Assembly: GCA_001822095.1 (NCBI GenBank)
Contig: MHPP01000015.1
Span: forward strand, 1-43,196
Length of the DNA: 43,196 nt
Direction: 5' to 3'
DNA from: Candidatus Staskawiczbacteria bacterium RIFOXYC1_FULL_38_18
Lineage (GTDB): Bacteria; Patescibacteriota; Minisyncoccia; Minisyncoccales; Staskawiczbacteraceae
Part shown: positions 1-7,060 of the stretch, piece after piece
How positions within the stretch are numbered: position 1 is the stretch's first letter
Layout of the letters: every line of letters starts with the position of its first letter
Position numbers and translations under genes: made by a program
The notes under the pieces: model-generated
The model's input: the letters and a program-made list of their open reading frames with translations, nothing else
Database searches by the model: none
What the model was told of the DNA's origin: nothing

Positions 1-3
1 TTG

Positions 4-12
4 TGCTAAAAT
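4..12 (+). promoter_or_regulatory. Extended -10 promoter of typA
   Basis: The sequence TGC-TAAAAT ends 10 bases before the typA ATG. This is an extended -10 (TGn plus hexamer) and would place the transcription start only a few bases before the start codon. The -35 region lies outside the window. The same arrangement recurs before several other genes here. Confidence 0.55.
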
Positions 13-22
13 TATCTGTATT

Positions 23-1873
23 ATGCAGAATATAAAAAACATTGCGATTATTGCCCACGTTGACCATGGAAAAACCACTTTGGTGGACGCGCTTTTGAGG
101 CAGTCAAAAACCGAAATGAAAAAAGAAGTTGCCTCTCAAGAAATGATTATGGACTCAAACGAACTTGAAAGAGAAAGGGGTATCACTATTTTTTCAAAAA
201 ACGCTTCTGTAATGTATGGCGAGACCAAAATTAATATTATAGACACTCCCGGACACGCCGATTTTGGCGGAGAAGTTGAAAGAGTTTTAAACATGGCTGA
301 CGGCTGTTTGCTTTTGGTTGATGCAAAAGAAGGGCCAATGCCCCAAACTCGGTTTGTGCTAAAAAAGGCTTTAGAAATGGGCCAAAAAATTATTGTTGTT
401 ATAAACAAAATAGACAAACAGGGAGCAAGAGCAAAATTTGCTTTGGAAGCAACCTTTGAATTGTTTTTGGAACTTGGGGCCCATTCGGCAAACTCAGGGC
501 AGGCCGGCGACTTTTTAGAATTTCCGGTAATTTATGCTTCAGGACGCGATGGTTTAGCCGGGCTGGAAAATGACATTACAAAAATGACCGACATTACTCC
601 AATTTTTGAAGCGATTTTAGAGCACATCCCCTCCCCCATTGCCGACACAAACAAACCTTTGCAAATGCTGGTTACCTCAATTGTTGCTGACGATTTTAAA
701 GGCAGAATTGCAATTGGCAGAGTTTACAACGGATTTATAAAAGCCGGGCAAGATGTGATGCATATTGATAGAGCCGGAATACAAAAAAAATATAAAATAA
801 CTTCTTTGCTTACTTTTGCTGGATTGGGTAGAATTGAAACACAAGAGGTTCAAGCTGGAGATATTTGCGGGGTTTCCGGAATTGAAGAAATTACAATTGG
901 AGAAACAATTGCAAGTGTGGAAAATCCCGAAGCTTTGCCTTTAATAAACATTGAAAGCCCAACCGTTAAAATGACTTTTATGGTTAACAACTCTCCCTTT
1001 GCAGGAAAAGAAGGAGAATTTTCAACCTCCAGGCAAATTCGCGCCAGATTGTTTAAAGAGCTTGAGACAGATGTTGCCTTGCGCGCCGAGGATACTAATG
1101 ATGGTAAATGGACCGTTTCGGGACGTGGAGAACTACACTTGGCAATTTTAATTGAAAGAATGAGAAGAGAGGGTTTTGAATTTGCTGTTTCAAGGCCTCA
1201 GGTTATTTTGCGCGAAGTTAACGGCAAAATGATGACTCCCTACGAAAAAGTTTTTATTGAAGTTCCAGAACAATATCAGGGAGCTGTTATACAAAACCTG
1301 GGAGGCAGAAAAGGAGAAATTAAAGAAATGCGCACTCACAACGGAATTGCGTTTTTGGAATTTATAATTCCAACAAAGGGTTTATTTGGATATAGAAATG
1401 AATTTTTAACAGACACAAAAGGGCTTGGCATAATCAACACAGCATTTTTCCAGTATATGCCAGACCCCGGAAGCTGGAAAGAAAGAGATCACGGCTCGTT
1501 AGTCTCCACAGACACCGGCCCCACAAATATGTATGGACTACGAAACGTGCAAAACAGAGGCACAATGTTTTTTAACCCGGCCGTGCAAGTTTATCAGGGA
1601 CAAGTTGTGGGACAAAACTCAAGGCCAAATGATATTTGGGTAAATGTTTGCAAAGAAAAAGCGCTCTCAAACATGAGGTCTAAGGGTGAAGGAAACACCG
1701 AACACTTTAACGTGCCGAAAACAATGGGCCTGGAAGATGCCTTGGAATACATTGGCGACGACGAATTGGTTGAGGTAACTCCAAAAAATATCCGCATAAG
1801 AAAAGTTCACTTAACCGAAGTTGACGCCAAGCGCGCCGACCGCGCGGAAGCAGGCGTAAAATTTGATTATTAA
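23..1873 (+). CDS. typA: Translational GTPase TypA/BipA
   Basis: Ribosome-associated GTPase of the EF-G/LepA superfamily, involved in ribosome assembly and stress adaptation. At 616 residues it has the normal family length. G1 is AHVDHGKTTL at about residues 11-20, followed by the switch I motif RGITI, the G3 motif DTPGHADFGGE and the G4 motif NKID near 128. The domain II-V and TypA-specific C-terminal region is complete, including the GRGELHLAIL and GLFGYRNEFLTDTKG segments. The start is the first ATG after an extended -10 box, with no Shine-Dalgarno, so the mRNA is probably near-leaderless. It heads a short same-strand run with the thioredoxin fusion (24-base gap) and obgE, which suggests co-transcription of two ribosome-associated GTPases with a redox protein. 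Confidence 0.97.
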   Translation: MQNIKNIAIIAHVDHGKTTLVDALLRQSKTEMKKEVASQEMIMDSNELERERGITIFSKNASVMYGETKINIIDTPGHADFGGEVERVLNMADGCLLLVDAKEGPMPQTRFVLKKALEMGQKIIVVINKIDKQGARAKFALEATFELFLELGAHSANSGQAGDFLEFPVIYASGRDGLAGLENDITKMTDITPIFEAILEHIPSPIADTNKPLQMLVTSIVADDFKGRIAIGRVYNGFIKAGQDVMHIDRAGIQKKYKITSLLTFAGLGRIETQEVQAGDICGVSGIEEITIGETIASVENPEALPLINIESPTVKMTFMVNNSPFAGKEGEFSTSRQIRARLFKELETDVALRAEDTNDGKWTVSGRGELHLAILIERMRREGFEFAVSRPQVILREVNGKMMTPYEKVFIEVPEQYQGAVIQNLGGRKGEIKEMRTHNGIAFLEFIIPTKGLFGYRNEFLTDTKGLGIINTAFFQYMPDPGSWKERDHGSLVSTDTGPTNMYGLRNVQNRGTMFFNPAVQVYQGQVVGQNSRPNDIWVNVCKEKALSNMRSKGEGNTEHFNVPKTMGLEDALEYIGDDELVEVTPKNIRIRKVHLTEVDAKRADRAEAGVKFDY

Positions 1874-1897
1874 AATAAAAAGAGCCAAAATAAAACT

Positions 1898-2509
1898 ATG
1901 ATAAATTTAACAGACGAAAATTTTGAAAAAGAAGTGAGCGCAACAAACAAGCTATCGCTTGTTGATTTTTACGCAACCTGGTGCGAGCCGTGCACAATGC
2001 TTGCTCCGGTTTTGGAAAAACTGGAAAAACAATTTGCGGGAAAAATTGTTTTGTTAAAAGCCAATGTTGATGATGTGCCGGTTGCTGCCGGGAAATTTAG
2101 AGTTGAAAGCATTCCAATGGTTGTTTTGTTTAAGGATGGAAAACCCCTTAGCGCCTTTACAGGATTTAGACCAGAGGAATCAATAAAAAAATGGTTGGAA
2201 CAAATGATTAAGGAAAATTTATCTGAAAAACCCGCAGATGACAATAAAGAGGTCAAAGACGAATTTATAAAATATAGCGAAGAATATGCCAAGAAAAACG
2301 GTTTTAATTTAAACCCGGACAAAAAGAATGTTGAACGGGTTATAAACGGACTGTTTGAAAATGAAAAAAAATATGGCAAAAAATACTGCCCCTGCAGGAG
2401 AGTAACCGGAAACGCAGAAAAAGACGCAAAAAAAATCTGCCCGTGCATTTGGCACAAAGAAGAAATTGCAAAAGACGGCAAATGCTTCTGCGGATTATTT
2501 ACAAAATAG
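1898..2509 (+). CDS. Thioredoxin fused to FTR catalytic-like domain
   Basis: Two-domain redox protein of 203 residues. Residues 1-105 are a thioredoxin fold with the active site WCEPC (C29, C32) and the cis-proline segment SIPMVV (P73). After a charged linker, residues 140-203 carry six cysteines as CPC (164, 166), CPC (181, 183) and CFC (196, 198). That is the signature of the ferredoxin-thioredoxin reductase catalytic subunit, where four cysteines hold a 4Fe-4S cluster and two form the redox disulfide. WH follows the second CPC, as expected. By family knowledge FTR reduces thioredoxin using ferredoxin electrons; the fusion implies the substrate is covalently attached. Cytoplasmic, with no signal peptide. 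Its TAG stop directly abuts the obgE ATG, so translation is probably coupled. The domain assignments are firm; the electron donor is unknown. Confidence 0.9.
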   Translation: MINLTDENFEKEVSATNKLSLVDFYATWCEPCTMLAPVLEKLEKQFAGKIVLLKANVDDVPVAAGKFRVESIPMVVLFKDGKPLSAFTGFRPEESIKKWLEQMIKENLSEKPADDNKEVKDEFIKYSEEYAKKNGFNLNPDKKNVERVINGLFENEKKYGKKYCPCRRVTGNAEKDAKKICPCIWHKEEIAKDGKCFCGLFTK

Positions 2510-3478
2510 ATGATTGTTGACGACGTAAAAATTAAGGTGGCTGCTGGGCATGGCGGAAGGGGCATGGTAACTTTTAGCAGAGTAAAATTTGCTTTGGGAC
2601 CCACTGGCGGAAACGGAGGCAAGGGCGGAAGCATTTTTATGGAAAGCGTGGCAGATTTGGGAGCTTTGAGGCAATTTCGTTTTAGAAAAGATATTGAGGC
2701 AGATAACGGACAGCACGGAAAGTCAAAAAACTCCGATGGCGCAGACGCAAAGGATTTAACCTTGCTTGTTCCGGTTGGCACAATTTGTCACAACCTCACA
2801 AATGGCAGGGATTTTGAAATCACAAAAATTGGCCAGCGGGAGCTTGTTGCCAAGGGTGGAAAAGGAGGACGGGGAAATTATTTATTCAGATCTGCAACAA
2901 ACACCAGCCCCAAAGAATTTGAAGAGGGAAAAGACGGCGAAGCTTTTGAACTTCGGCTTGAATTGAAAATGATTGCCGATGTGGGATTTATTGGTTTGCC
3001 AAATGTAGGCAAATCCAGCTTGTTAAACGAACTCACAAACGCGAAAAGTAAGGTTGCAAATTATGAGTTTACAACTTTGGAGCCAAATTTGGGAGTTTAT
3101 TTTGATTTGATTTTAGCCGACATTCCAGGGTTGATTGAAGGAGCGTCGGAAGGCAAAGGGCTTGGCACAAAATTTCTGCGCCACGTAGAAAGAACAAAAA
3201 TTCTGTTTCATTTTGTTTCAGCTGAATCCCCCTCTCCCGCGCAGGACTATAAAACCGTGCGAAACGAGCTGGAATTGTACAGCAAATTACTTTTAGAAAA
3301 ACCTGAATATATTTTTATCTCAAAAAGCGACACGGCTTCTCCGGAAACTTTGGAAAATATAAAAAACGAATTTAAAAATCTTGACAAAGAAGCCATACGG
3401 GTTTCAATAATTGATACTGACAGCATAGAGAGTGTTAAAAAGATTTTAAACACGCTAATCAAAGAAAAAACAATTTAA
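2510..3478 (+). CDS. obgE: GTPase ObgE/CgtA
   Basis: Essential GTPase of large-subunit ribosome assembly. Residues 1-155 form the glycine-rich Obg domain (GHGGRG, GPTGGNGGKGG, GGKGGRGN). The G domain begins at GLPNVGKSS (162-170), followed by DIPGLIEGASEGKGLG and FLRHVERT. The G4 motif reads SKSD instead of the usual NKxD, a substitution tolerated in some Obg relatives but worth noting. It has 322 residues and stops after the G domain, so the variable C-terminal OCT domain is missing. The start ATG follows the upstream stop codon with no gap. A strong hairpin terminator follows. Confidence 0.96.
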   Translation: MIVDDVKIKVAAGHGGRGMVTFSRVKFALGPTGGNGGKGGSIFMESVADLGALRQFRFRKDIEADNGQHGKSKNSDGADAKDLTLLVPVGTICHNLTNGRDFEITKIGQRELVAKGGKGGRGNYLFRSATNTSPKEFEEGKDGEAFELRLELKMIADVGFIGLPNVGKSSLLNELTNAKSKVANYEFTTLEPNLGVYFDLILADIPGLIEGASEGKGLGTKFLRHVERTKILFHFVSAESPSPAQDYKTVRNELELYSKLLLEKPEYIFISKSDTASPETLENIKNEFKNLDKEAIRVSIIDTDSIESVKKILNTLIKEKTI

Positions 3479-3492
3479 TACCGGCAACGCAA

Positions 3493-3532
3493 AAAAAATC
3501 GCCTTGCGCACTTCTGCGTTGGGCGATTTTTT
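3493..3532 (+). terminator. Rho-independent terminator after obgE
   Basis: A stem of AAAAAATCGCC pairs with GGCGATTTTTT. A second stem (CGCA-CTTC-TGCG) forms inside it, and the T-run is part of the outer stem. It lies 15 bases after the obgE stop and closes the typA-trx-obgE run. Confidence 0.85.
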
Positions 3533-3537
3533 ACTTG

Positions 3538-3556
3538 CCCTGAGCCTGCCGAAGGG
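3538..3556. repeat. Short dispersed palindrome (CCCTGAG...GAAGGG)
   Basis: CCCTGAGCCTGCCGAAGGG. The same element, in either orientation, recurs at 17971 (uvrA), 32547 (cupin PGI), 37079 (phosphomannomutase) and 39656 (after rpsR). Here it sits between the obgE terminator and the -10 box of the next gene, in the place where a -35 would be. Confidence 0.75.
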
Positions 3557-3557
3557 T

Positions 3558-3563
3558 TAAAAT
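3558..3563 (+). promoter_or_regulatory. -10 box of the M23 peptidase gene
   Basis: TAAAAT lies 6 bases before the ATG at 3570, with no Shine-Dalgarno. This predicts transcription starting at or next to the start codon. A -35 is not obvious because the dispersed palindrome occupies that position. Confidence 0.45.
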
Positions 3564-3569
3564 TAGATA

Positions 3570-4538
3570 ATGCCAAAGAAAAATAAAAGAATAAAGAAAC
3601 ATTATACAATATTATTGCCATCTGTTTCGGCAGTTGTTTTTTTATTGCTGTTATTTTTTATTTTTTGGCAAGGGGGCGCGGTCCCCAAACACGACATTTA
3701 CGTTTCTTCTGAAAATCCAAAACAAGGTGAAACTATTTTAATAAAAATTAACGGCAAGTATTCGGGCTTAAGCGGTTATTTTGACAACGAAAAGCTTAAT
3801 TTTTTCCGCAACGGGGAATATTCCGACTGGTCGGCTCTTTTGGGCATTGATGCAACGCACCAGCCGGGAAAATACAAAATTTTGGTTAGCGTCCTTGGAG
3901 AAAAAATGGAAAAAAAAATACTGGTTTTATCTGGCGATTTTTCATCCGTAAAAATGGCTATTACAAAAGAGCTTAAGGATAAGGGCTACACGGGAGAAAA
4001 AATTATTTCAAACATAAAAAATAACGATAACCCTGCGTTAAACGAAGTCCTTGCAAAATTTACCCCAAAAGCAAATTTTAACAGCCCGTTTTCTTTTCCG
4101 TTAGAAAATATGCGAAAAAGCGGGCTTGATTTTGGCGAGTTTGTTTCAACGGGAAACAACCAAATACAGCATTTTGGCGTTGATTTGGGGGCAGTCACGG
4201 GGACAGAAGTCCATGCGGCCAATGACGGAAAAATTGTTTTGGCTAAAAATCTTTCAAACTATGGCAAAACAATTATTATAGACCATGGCCTTGGAATATT
4301 TTCTATGTATCTTCATTTGGATGCCTTTATGGCCTCTTTAAATCAAGACGTAAAAAAGGCCCAAGTTATAGGCCTGTCAGGAAACAGCGGGCTCTCCACC
4401 GCCCCGCATCTTCACTTTTCAATAAGAGACAACGGCACAAGAATTGATCCGCTCTTGTTTATTAAAACAAGCGAAAAAACGGGCGAAAATTTTAATTTGG
4501 CAAGCATTGCAAACTCGCTTCTAAAAATTTTAAAATAA
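3570..4538 (+). CDS. Membrane-anchored M23 (LytM-type) peptidase
   Basis: Probable peptidoglycan endopeptidase acting outside the membrane. A basic N-terminus is followed by one transmembrane segment (about residues 13-34). Residues 40-120 look like a beta-rich extracellular domain. The C-terminal M23 domain spans about 195-300 and has every catalytic feature: H201 and D205 (HFGVD), H249 (YLHL), and the HLH pair H280/H282 in APHLHFS. Zinc is expected on H201, D205 and H282. Length is 322 residues. It is preceded by a -10 box but no ribosome binding site, and ends 2 bases from a convergent gene. It may be either a cell-wall remodelling enzyme or a division or attack factor; the sequence does not tell which. 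Confidence 0.92.
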   Translation: MPKKNKRIKKHYTILLPSVSAVVFLLLLFFIFWQGGAVPKHDIYVSSENPKQGETILIKINGKYSGLSGYFDNEKLNFFRNGEYSDWSALLGIDATHQPGKYKILVSVLGEKMEKKILVLSGDFSSVKMAITKELKDKGYTGEKIISNIKNNDNPALNEVLAKFTPKANFNSPFSFPLENMRKSGLDFGEFVSTGNNQIQHFGVDLGAVTGTEVHAANDGKIVLAKNLSNYGKTIIIDHGLGIFSMYLHLDAFMASLNQDVKKAQVIGLSGNSGLSTAPHLHFSIRDNGTRIDPLLFIKTSEKTGENFNLASIANSLLKILK

Positions 4539-4539
4539 T

Positions 4540-4830
4540 TTAGGCGTTGGCTTTTTTCCTTCTAAAAATTGCTCCAATTGCCGTCCATTCTGGATCAAAC
4601 GATTTTATATTTCTTAATTGATAATCTTTTATATAGTTAACAATAATTGAATAAGGGCTTGCTGTTTTTTCTCCCTTTATGATGTTTTTGACTCCCAAAT
4701 ATTCAAAAAGCACTAAGTATGCAAATAAAATATACCCTGCGGGCGACACCAAAAAAAGAATTATATTATCTAATATAAAACCGACAACAATCATCAGAGA
4801 AGAGGCCAAAATATACATAACTTCTAACAT
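4540..4830 (-). CDS. Small membrane protein, unknown function
   Basis: 96 residues with two hydrophobic segments (about 3-22 and 24-48) and a soluble, basic C-terminal tail ending RRKKANA. I recognise no family. The first ATG is used here; a second in-frame ATG four codons later (MYILASS) is an equally good start. It converges on the M23 gene with only one base between the stops. Isolated by strand, so it must have its own promoter in the 4831-4914 gap, which is AT-rich and holds several TATAAT-like hexamers on both strands. Confidence 0.65.
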   Translation of the reverse strand: MLEVMYILASSLMIVVGFILDNIILFLVSPAGYILFAYLVLFEYLGVKNIIKGEKTASPYSIIVNYIKDYQLRNIKSFDPEWTAIGAIFRRKKANA

Positions 4831-4902
4831 TTTACTTGTCTTTGTTGTTTATATTTTTAATCATATGCGCACGGCGTTAATATTATATTAACTATGCTTC
4901 AA

Positions 4903-4908
4903 TAAAAT
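4903..4908 (+). promoter_or_regulatory. -10 box of the LRR protein gene
   Basis: TAAAAT lies exactly 6 bases before the ATG at 4915. Same leaderless geometry as at 3558, 27461 and 38310. No convincing -35 is seen in the AT-rich upstream sequence. Confidence 0.4.
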
Positions 4909-4914
4909 AAATTT

Positions 4915-5502
4915 ATGGATAAAACAATTTGGGTAATATTTATTTTAGTTTTAATAATTTTGTTTGGTGGTTTTGTTTGGTGGTTCCTAAGTTTTGAGGG
5001 TTTCTTGGTTCCCGCAAGCAACTCAGCGAATAATGCTGACAATAATTCCGGAAACAATATTAACAACAACCCCGCCGATAATTCCGGAAACACCAGCGAG
5101 GTAAGCACGGGAGTAATCTCGCCAGGCAAGTCTTTGGATTTAAGCGGAAAAAATTTGACAAAAATTCCCGATAATATTTTTAGCCAAACAGACATCCAAA
5201 TACTTGACGTTTCAAACAATAAATTAACCGGAGCCATACAGGCCGAGATAAGACAACTGGCGAACCTAAGGATTTTAAACGCCAGCAACAACTTAATGAC
5301 CGGCGTGCCAGCTGAAATTGGAAGCCTTCAAAAATTGGAAATACTGGATTTATCCAACAACAGGCTTACCGGCTTGCCGTATGAATTGGGAAACTTAAAA
5401 AATTTAAAACTTTTAGACTTATCGCAAAACCAATATTCGCAACAGGATTTGGATAATATCAAAAGCAAACTCCCGGCAACCACGCAAGTTATTGCAGATT
5501 AG
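4915..5502 (+). CDS. Anchored leucine-rich-repeat surface protein
   Basis: 195 residues. Residues 5-27 form a signal anchor, followed by an Asn-rich disordered linker (about 38-65, rich in NN and NNN). A short LRR domain of about four to five repeats of 22-23 residues follows (LDLSGKNLTKIP, LDVSNNKLTGAI, LNASNNLMTGVP, LDLSNNRLTGLP, LDLSQNQYSQQD). The repeats match the plant/bacterial type LxxLxLSxNxLTGxxP. The architecture is a membrane stalk presenting a small protein-binding solenoid outside the cell. It is followed 24 bases later by another membrane protein with its own promoter. Confidence 0.88.
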   Translation: MDKTIWVIFILVLIILFGGFVWWFLSFEGFLVPASNSANNADNNSGNNINNNPADNSGNTSEVSTGVISPGKSLDLSGKNLTKIPDNIFSQTDIQILDVSNNKLTGAIQAEIRQLANLRILNASNNLMTGVPAEIGSLQKLEILDLSNNRLTGLPYELGNLKNLKLLDLSQNQYSQQDLDNIKSKLPATTQVIAD

Positions 5503-5518
5503 AAATTTGTGCTATAAT
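5492..5518 (+). promoter_or_regulatory. Extended -10 promoter, leaderless type
   Basis: A consensus TGC-TATAAT (5510-5518) lies 8 bases before the ATG at 5527. A possible -35 (TTGCAG, 5492-5497) lies 15 bases upstream, within the end of the LRR gene. The predicted transcript begins 0-2 bases before the start codon. Confidence 0.7.
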
Positions 5519-5526
5519 TATTTAAC

Positions 5527-5829
5527 ATGGATGCTTCATCTGCCGTAACAATAATAGTAGCTGTTGTTGTCGTATACCTAATTTTTAAGTTTATTGTCAG
5601 CCCGCTGATTAAATTAATTGCCGGGATTGTTATTTTTTTAATTGCGATTTATATTCTGCAAACTTATTTCAATTTTAGTTTCAACCAATATTTGGGCCCG
5701 TTTTCAAAATATATTGATATTGACAAAACCATAGATAGCGCCAGCTGGATCATCAACCCAATTATAGCGTACGTAAACCAGGCAATATCTTTTTTGAAGC
5801 TTTTATTAAGCAACGCTCCAAAGCAATAA
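5527..5829 (+). CDS. Small two-span membrane protein, unknown function
   Basis: 100 residues. Two hydrophobic segments (about 5-23 and 26-46) are followed by an amphipathic region (FNQYLGPFSKYIDIDKTIDSA) and a third moderately hydrophobic stretch near 74-95. I recognise no family. The extended -10 promoter puts the ATG at the probable transcript start. A bidirectional terminator shared with the convergent rpoD operon follows. Confidence 0.75.
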   Translation: MDASSAVTIIVAVVVVYLIFKFIVSPLIKLIAGIVIFLIAIYILQTYFNFSFNQYLGPFSKYIDIDKTIDSASWIINPIIAYVNQAISFLKLLLSNAPKQ

Positions 5830-5838
5830 TTTTGCACC

Positions 5839-5865
5839 AAAAAATCCGCACATTGCGGATTTTTT
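5839..5865. terminator. Bidirectional terminator (membrane protein / rpoD)
   Basis: A perfect stem of AAAAAATCCGCA and TGCGGATTTTTT with loop CAT. T-runs fall on both strands, so it can end both the plus-strand gene at 5829 and the minus-strand rpoD operon ending at 5873. Confidence 0.9.
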
Positions 5866-5872
5866 GTTCGGC

Positions 5873-7057
5873 TTAATAGTAATCGCGGACCTTTTTTAGT
5901 TCTCTGTGTTTTCTAAGTTTTTCCAGGGCTTTTGCCTGAATTTGTCTTATCCTTTCTCTGGTTACGCCAAATTCCTCCCCTGTTTCTTCTAAGGTGTGCA
6001 TTACTCCATCATCCAGCCCAAATCTCATCCCCAAAATTTTCAGTTCACGCGGAGTGAGCTCGCTGGAAATTTCCTTTAATCTTTCTTTCAGCAATTTTCT
6101 TGAAGCTTCGGTGTTTGGAGCAATTGTTTTATCGTCTTTTATGAATTCTGCCAAAACGCTATCCTGCTTGTCTTTATCCTCGCCAACCGGAGTTTCTAGG
6201 GAAACCGCTTTTTGTGCAATTTTTCTAATGTGGTGTACTTTATCAACCTCCAAGCCCATTTCAGCTGCAATTTCCTCGGCCAATGGCTCCCTGCCTAGTT
6301 CCTGTAAAAGAGATTTTCTGACCTTTGTATACTTTGAAATTGTTTCAATCATGTGCACAGGAATTCTTATTGTTCTTGCTTGGTCTGCTAAAGCCCTTGT
6401 GATTGATTGCCTTATCCACCAGGTTGCGTAGGTTGAAAATTTATACCCCTTTCTCCAATCAAATTTTTTTACAGCCTTAAACAGACCCAAATTCCCCTCT
6501 TGTATCAAATCCAGCAAAGTCAGGTTTGGAGACCTGCCGACATATTTTTTTGCTATAGAAACAACCAGTCTCAAATTTGCCAGTGCCAGCCTGTTTTTTG
6601 CCTCTTCGTCGTCTAACTCAATTCTCTTTGCCAGCTCTTTTTCTTCTTTGGCCGTTAAAAAACCCGATTTGCCTATTTCCTTTAAATACATCTGTATCGG
6701 GTCAATTTTGCCTATTAAAGCTTTTTTTGCTTTTTTTTCTTTCTGTTTTTTTGTTTCCAAAAATTCTTGCACCTCTTTTATTTGCACGCCCCTTTCTTTA
6801 AAACTGTCATAAACTTTTTCAAGGCCATCTATGTTTCTCTCAACGTTTGGAAAAGCATACAAAATTTCCGAGGTTGTCACAAAACCCCTTTCTTCGCCTT
6901 TTTTTAAAAGAGTTTCCAGCTGAACCGGGTCTATTGTCGCGGGCCTCCTGGCTCTTTTTACCGCCCTGCCAGTTCGGTTACGGCTAAGAGATTTTGGGGC
7001 CTTGCGTTTTTTTGAAACTTTTCTGGCCCTCGCTTTCTTTTTTGTTTTCTTTGCCAT
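5873..7057 (-). CDS. rpoD: Primary RNA polymerase sigma factor RpoD
   Basis: Housekeeping sigma-70, 394 residues. A region 1.1-like domain covers about 41-100. Region 1.2 is at 118-150 ([11 protein letters not shown]). Region 2 is near 155-230 with the -10-recognising helix ([17 protein letters not shown]). Region 3 is near 235-310, and region 4 near 330-390 contains the -35 helix-turn-helix ([18 protein letters not shown]). The first 38 residues are unusual: 20 are Lys or Arg, so the normally acidic N-terminus is replaced or preceded by a strongly basic tail. It lies 3 bases after dnaG, preserving the ancient dnaG-rpoD order. The intact regions 2.4 and 4.2 agree with the TATAAT and TTGACA boxes seen across the window. 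Confidence 0.97.
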   Translation of the reverse strand: MAKKTKKKARARKVSKKRKAPKSLSRNRTGRAVKRARRPATIDPVQLETLLKKGEERGFVTTSEILYAFPNVERNIDGLEKVYDSFKERGVQIKEVQEFLETKKQKEKKAKKALIGKIDPIQMYLKEIGKSGFLTAKEEKELAKRIELDDEEAKNRLALANLRLVVSIAKKYVGRSPNLTLLDLIQEGNLGLFKAVKKFDWRKGYKFSTYATWWIRQSITRALADQARTIRIPVHMIETISKYTKVRKSLLQELGREPLAEEIAAEMGLEVDKVHHIRKIAQKAVSLETPVGEDKDKQDSVLAEFIKDDKTIAPNTEASRKLLKERLKEISSELTPRELKILGMRFGLDDGVMHTLEETGEEFGVTRERIRQIQAKALEKLRKHRELKKVRDYY

Positions 7058-7060
7058 GTA

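Noticed and set aside
1969-2781. Long antisense frame over the thioredoxin-FTR and obgE genes
   Set aside because: Shadow of well-supported genes on the other strand, with low-complexity composition and no start signals.
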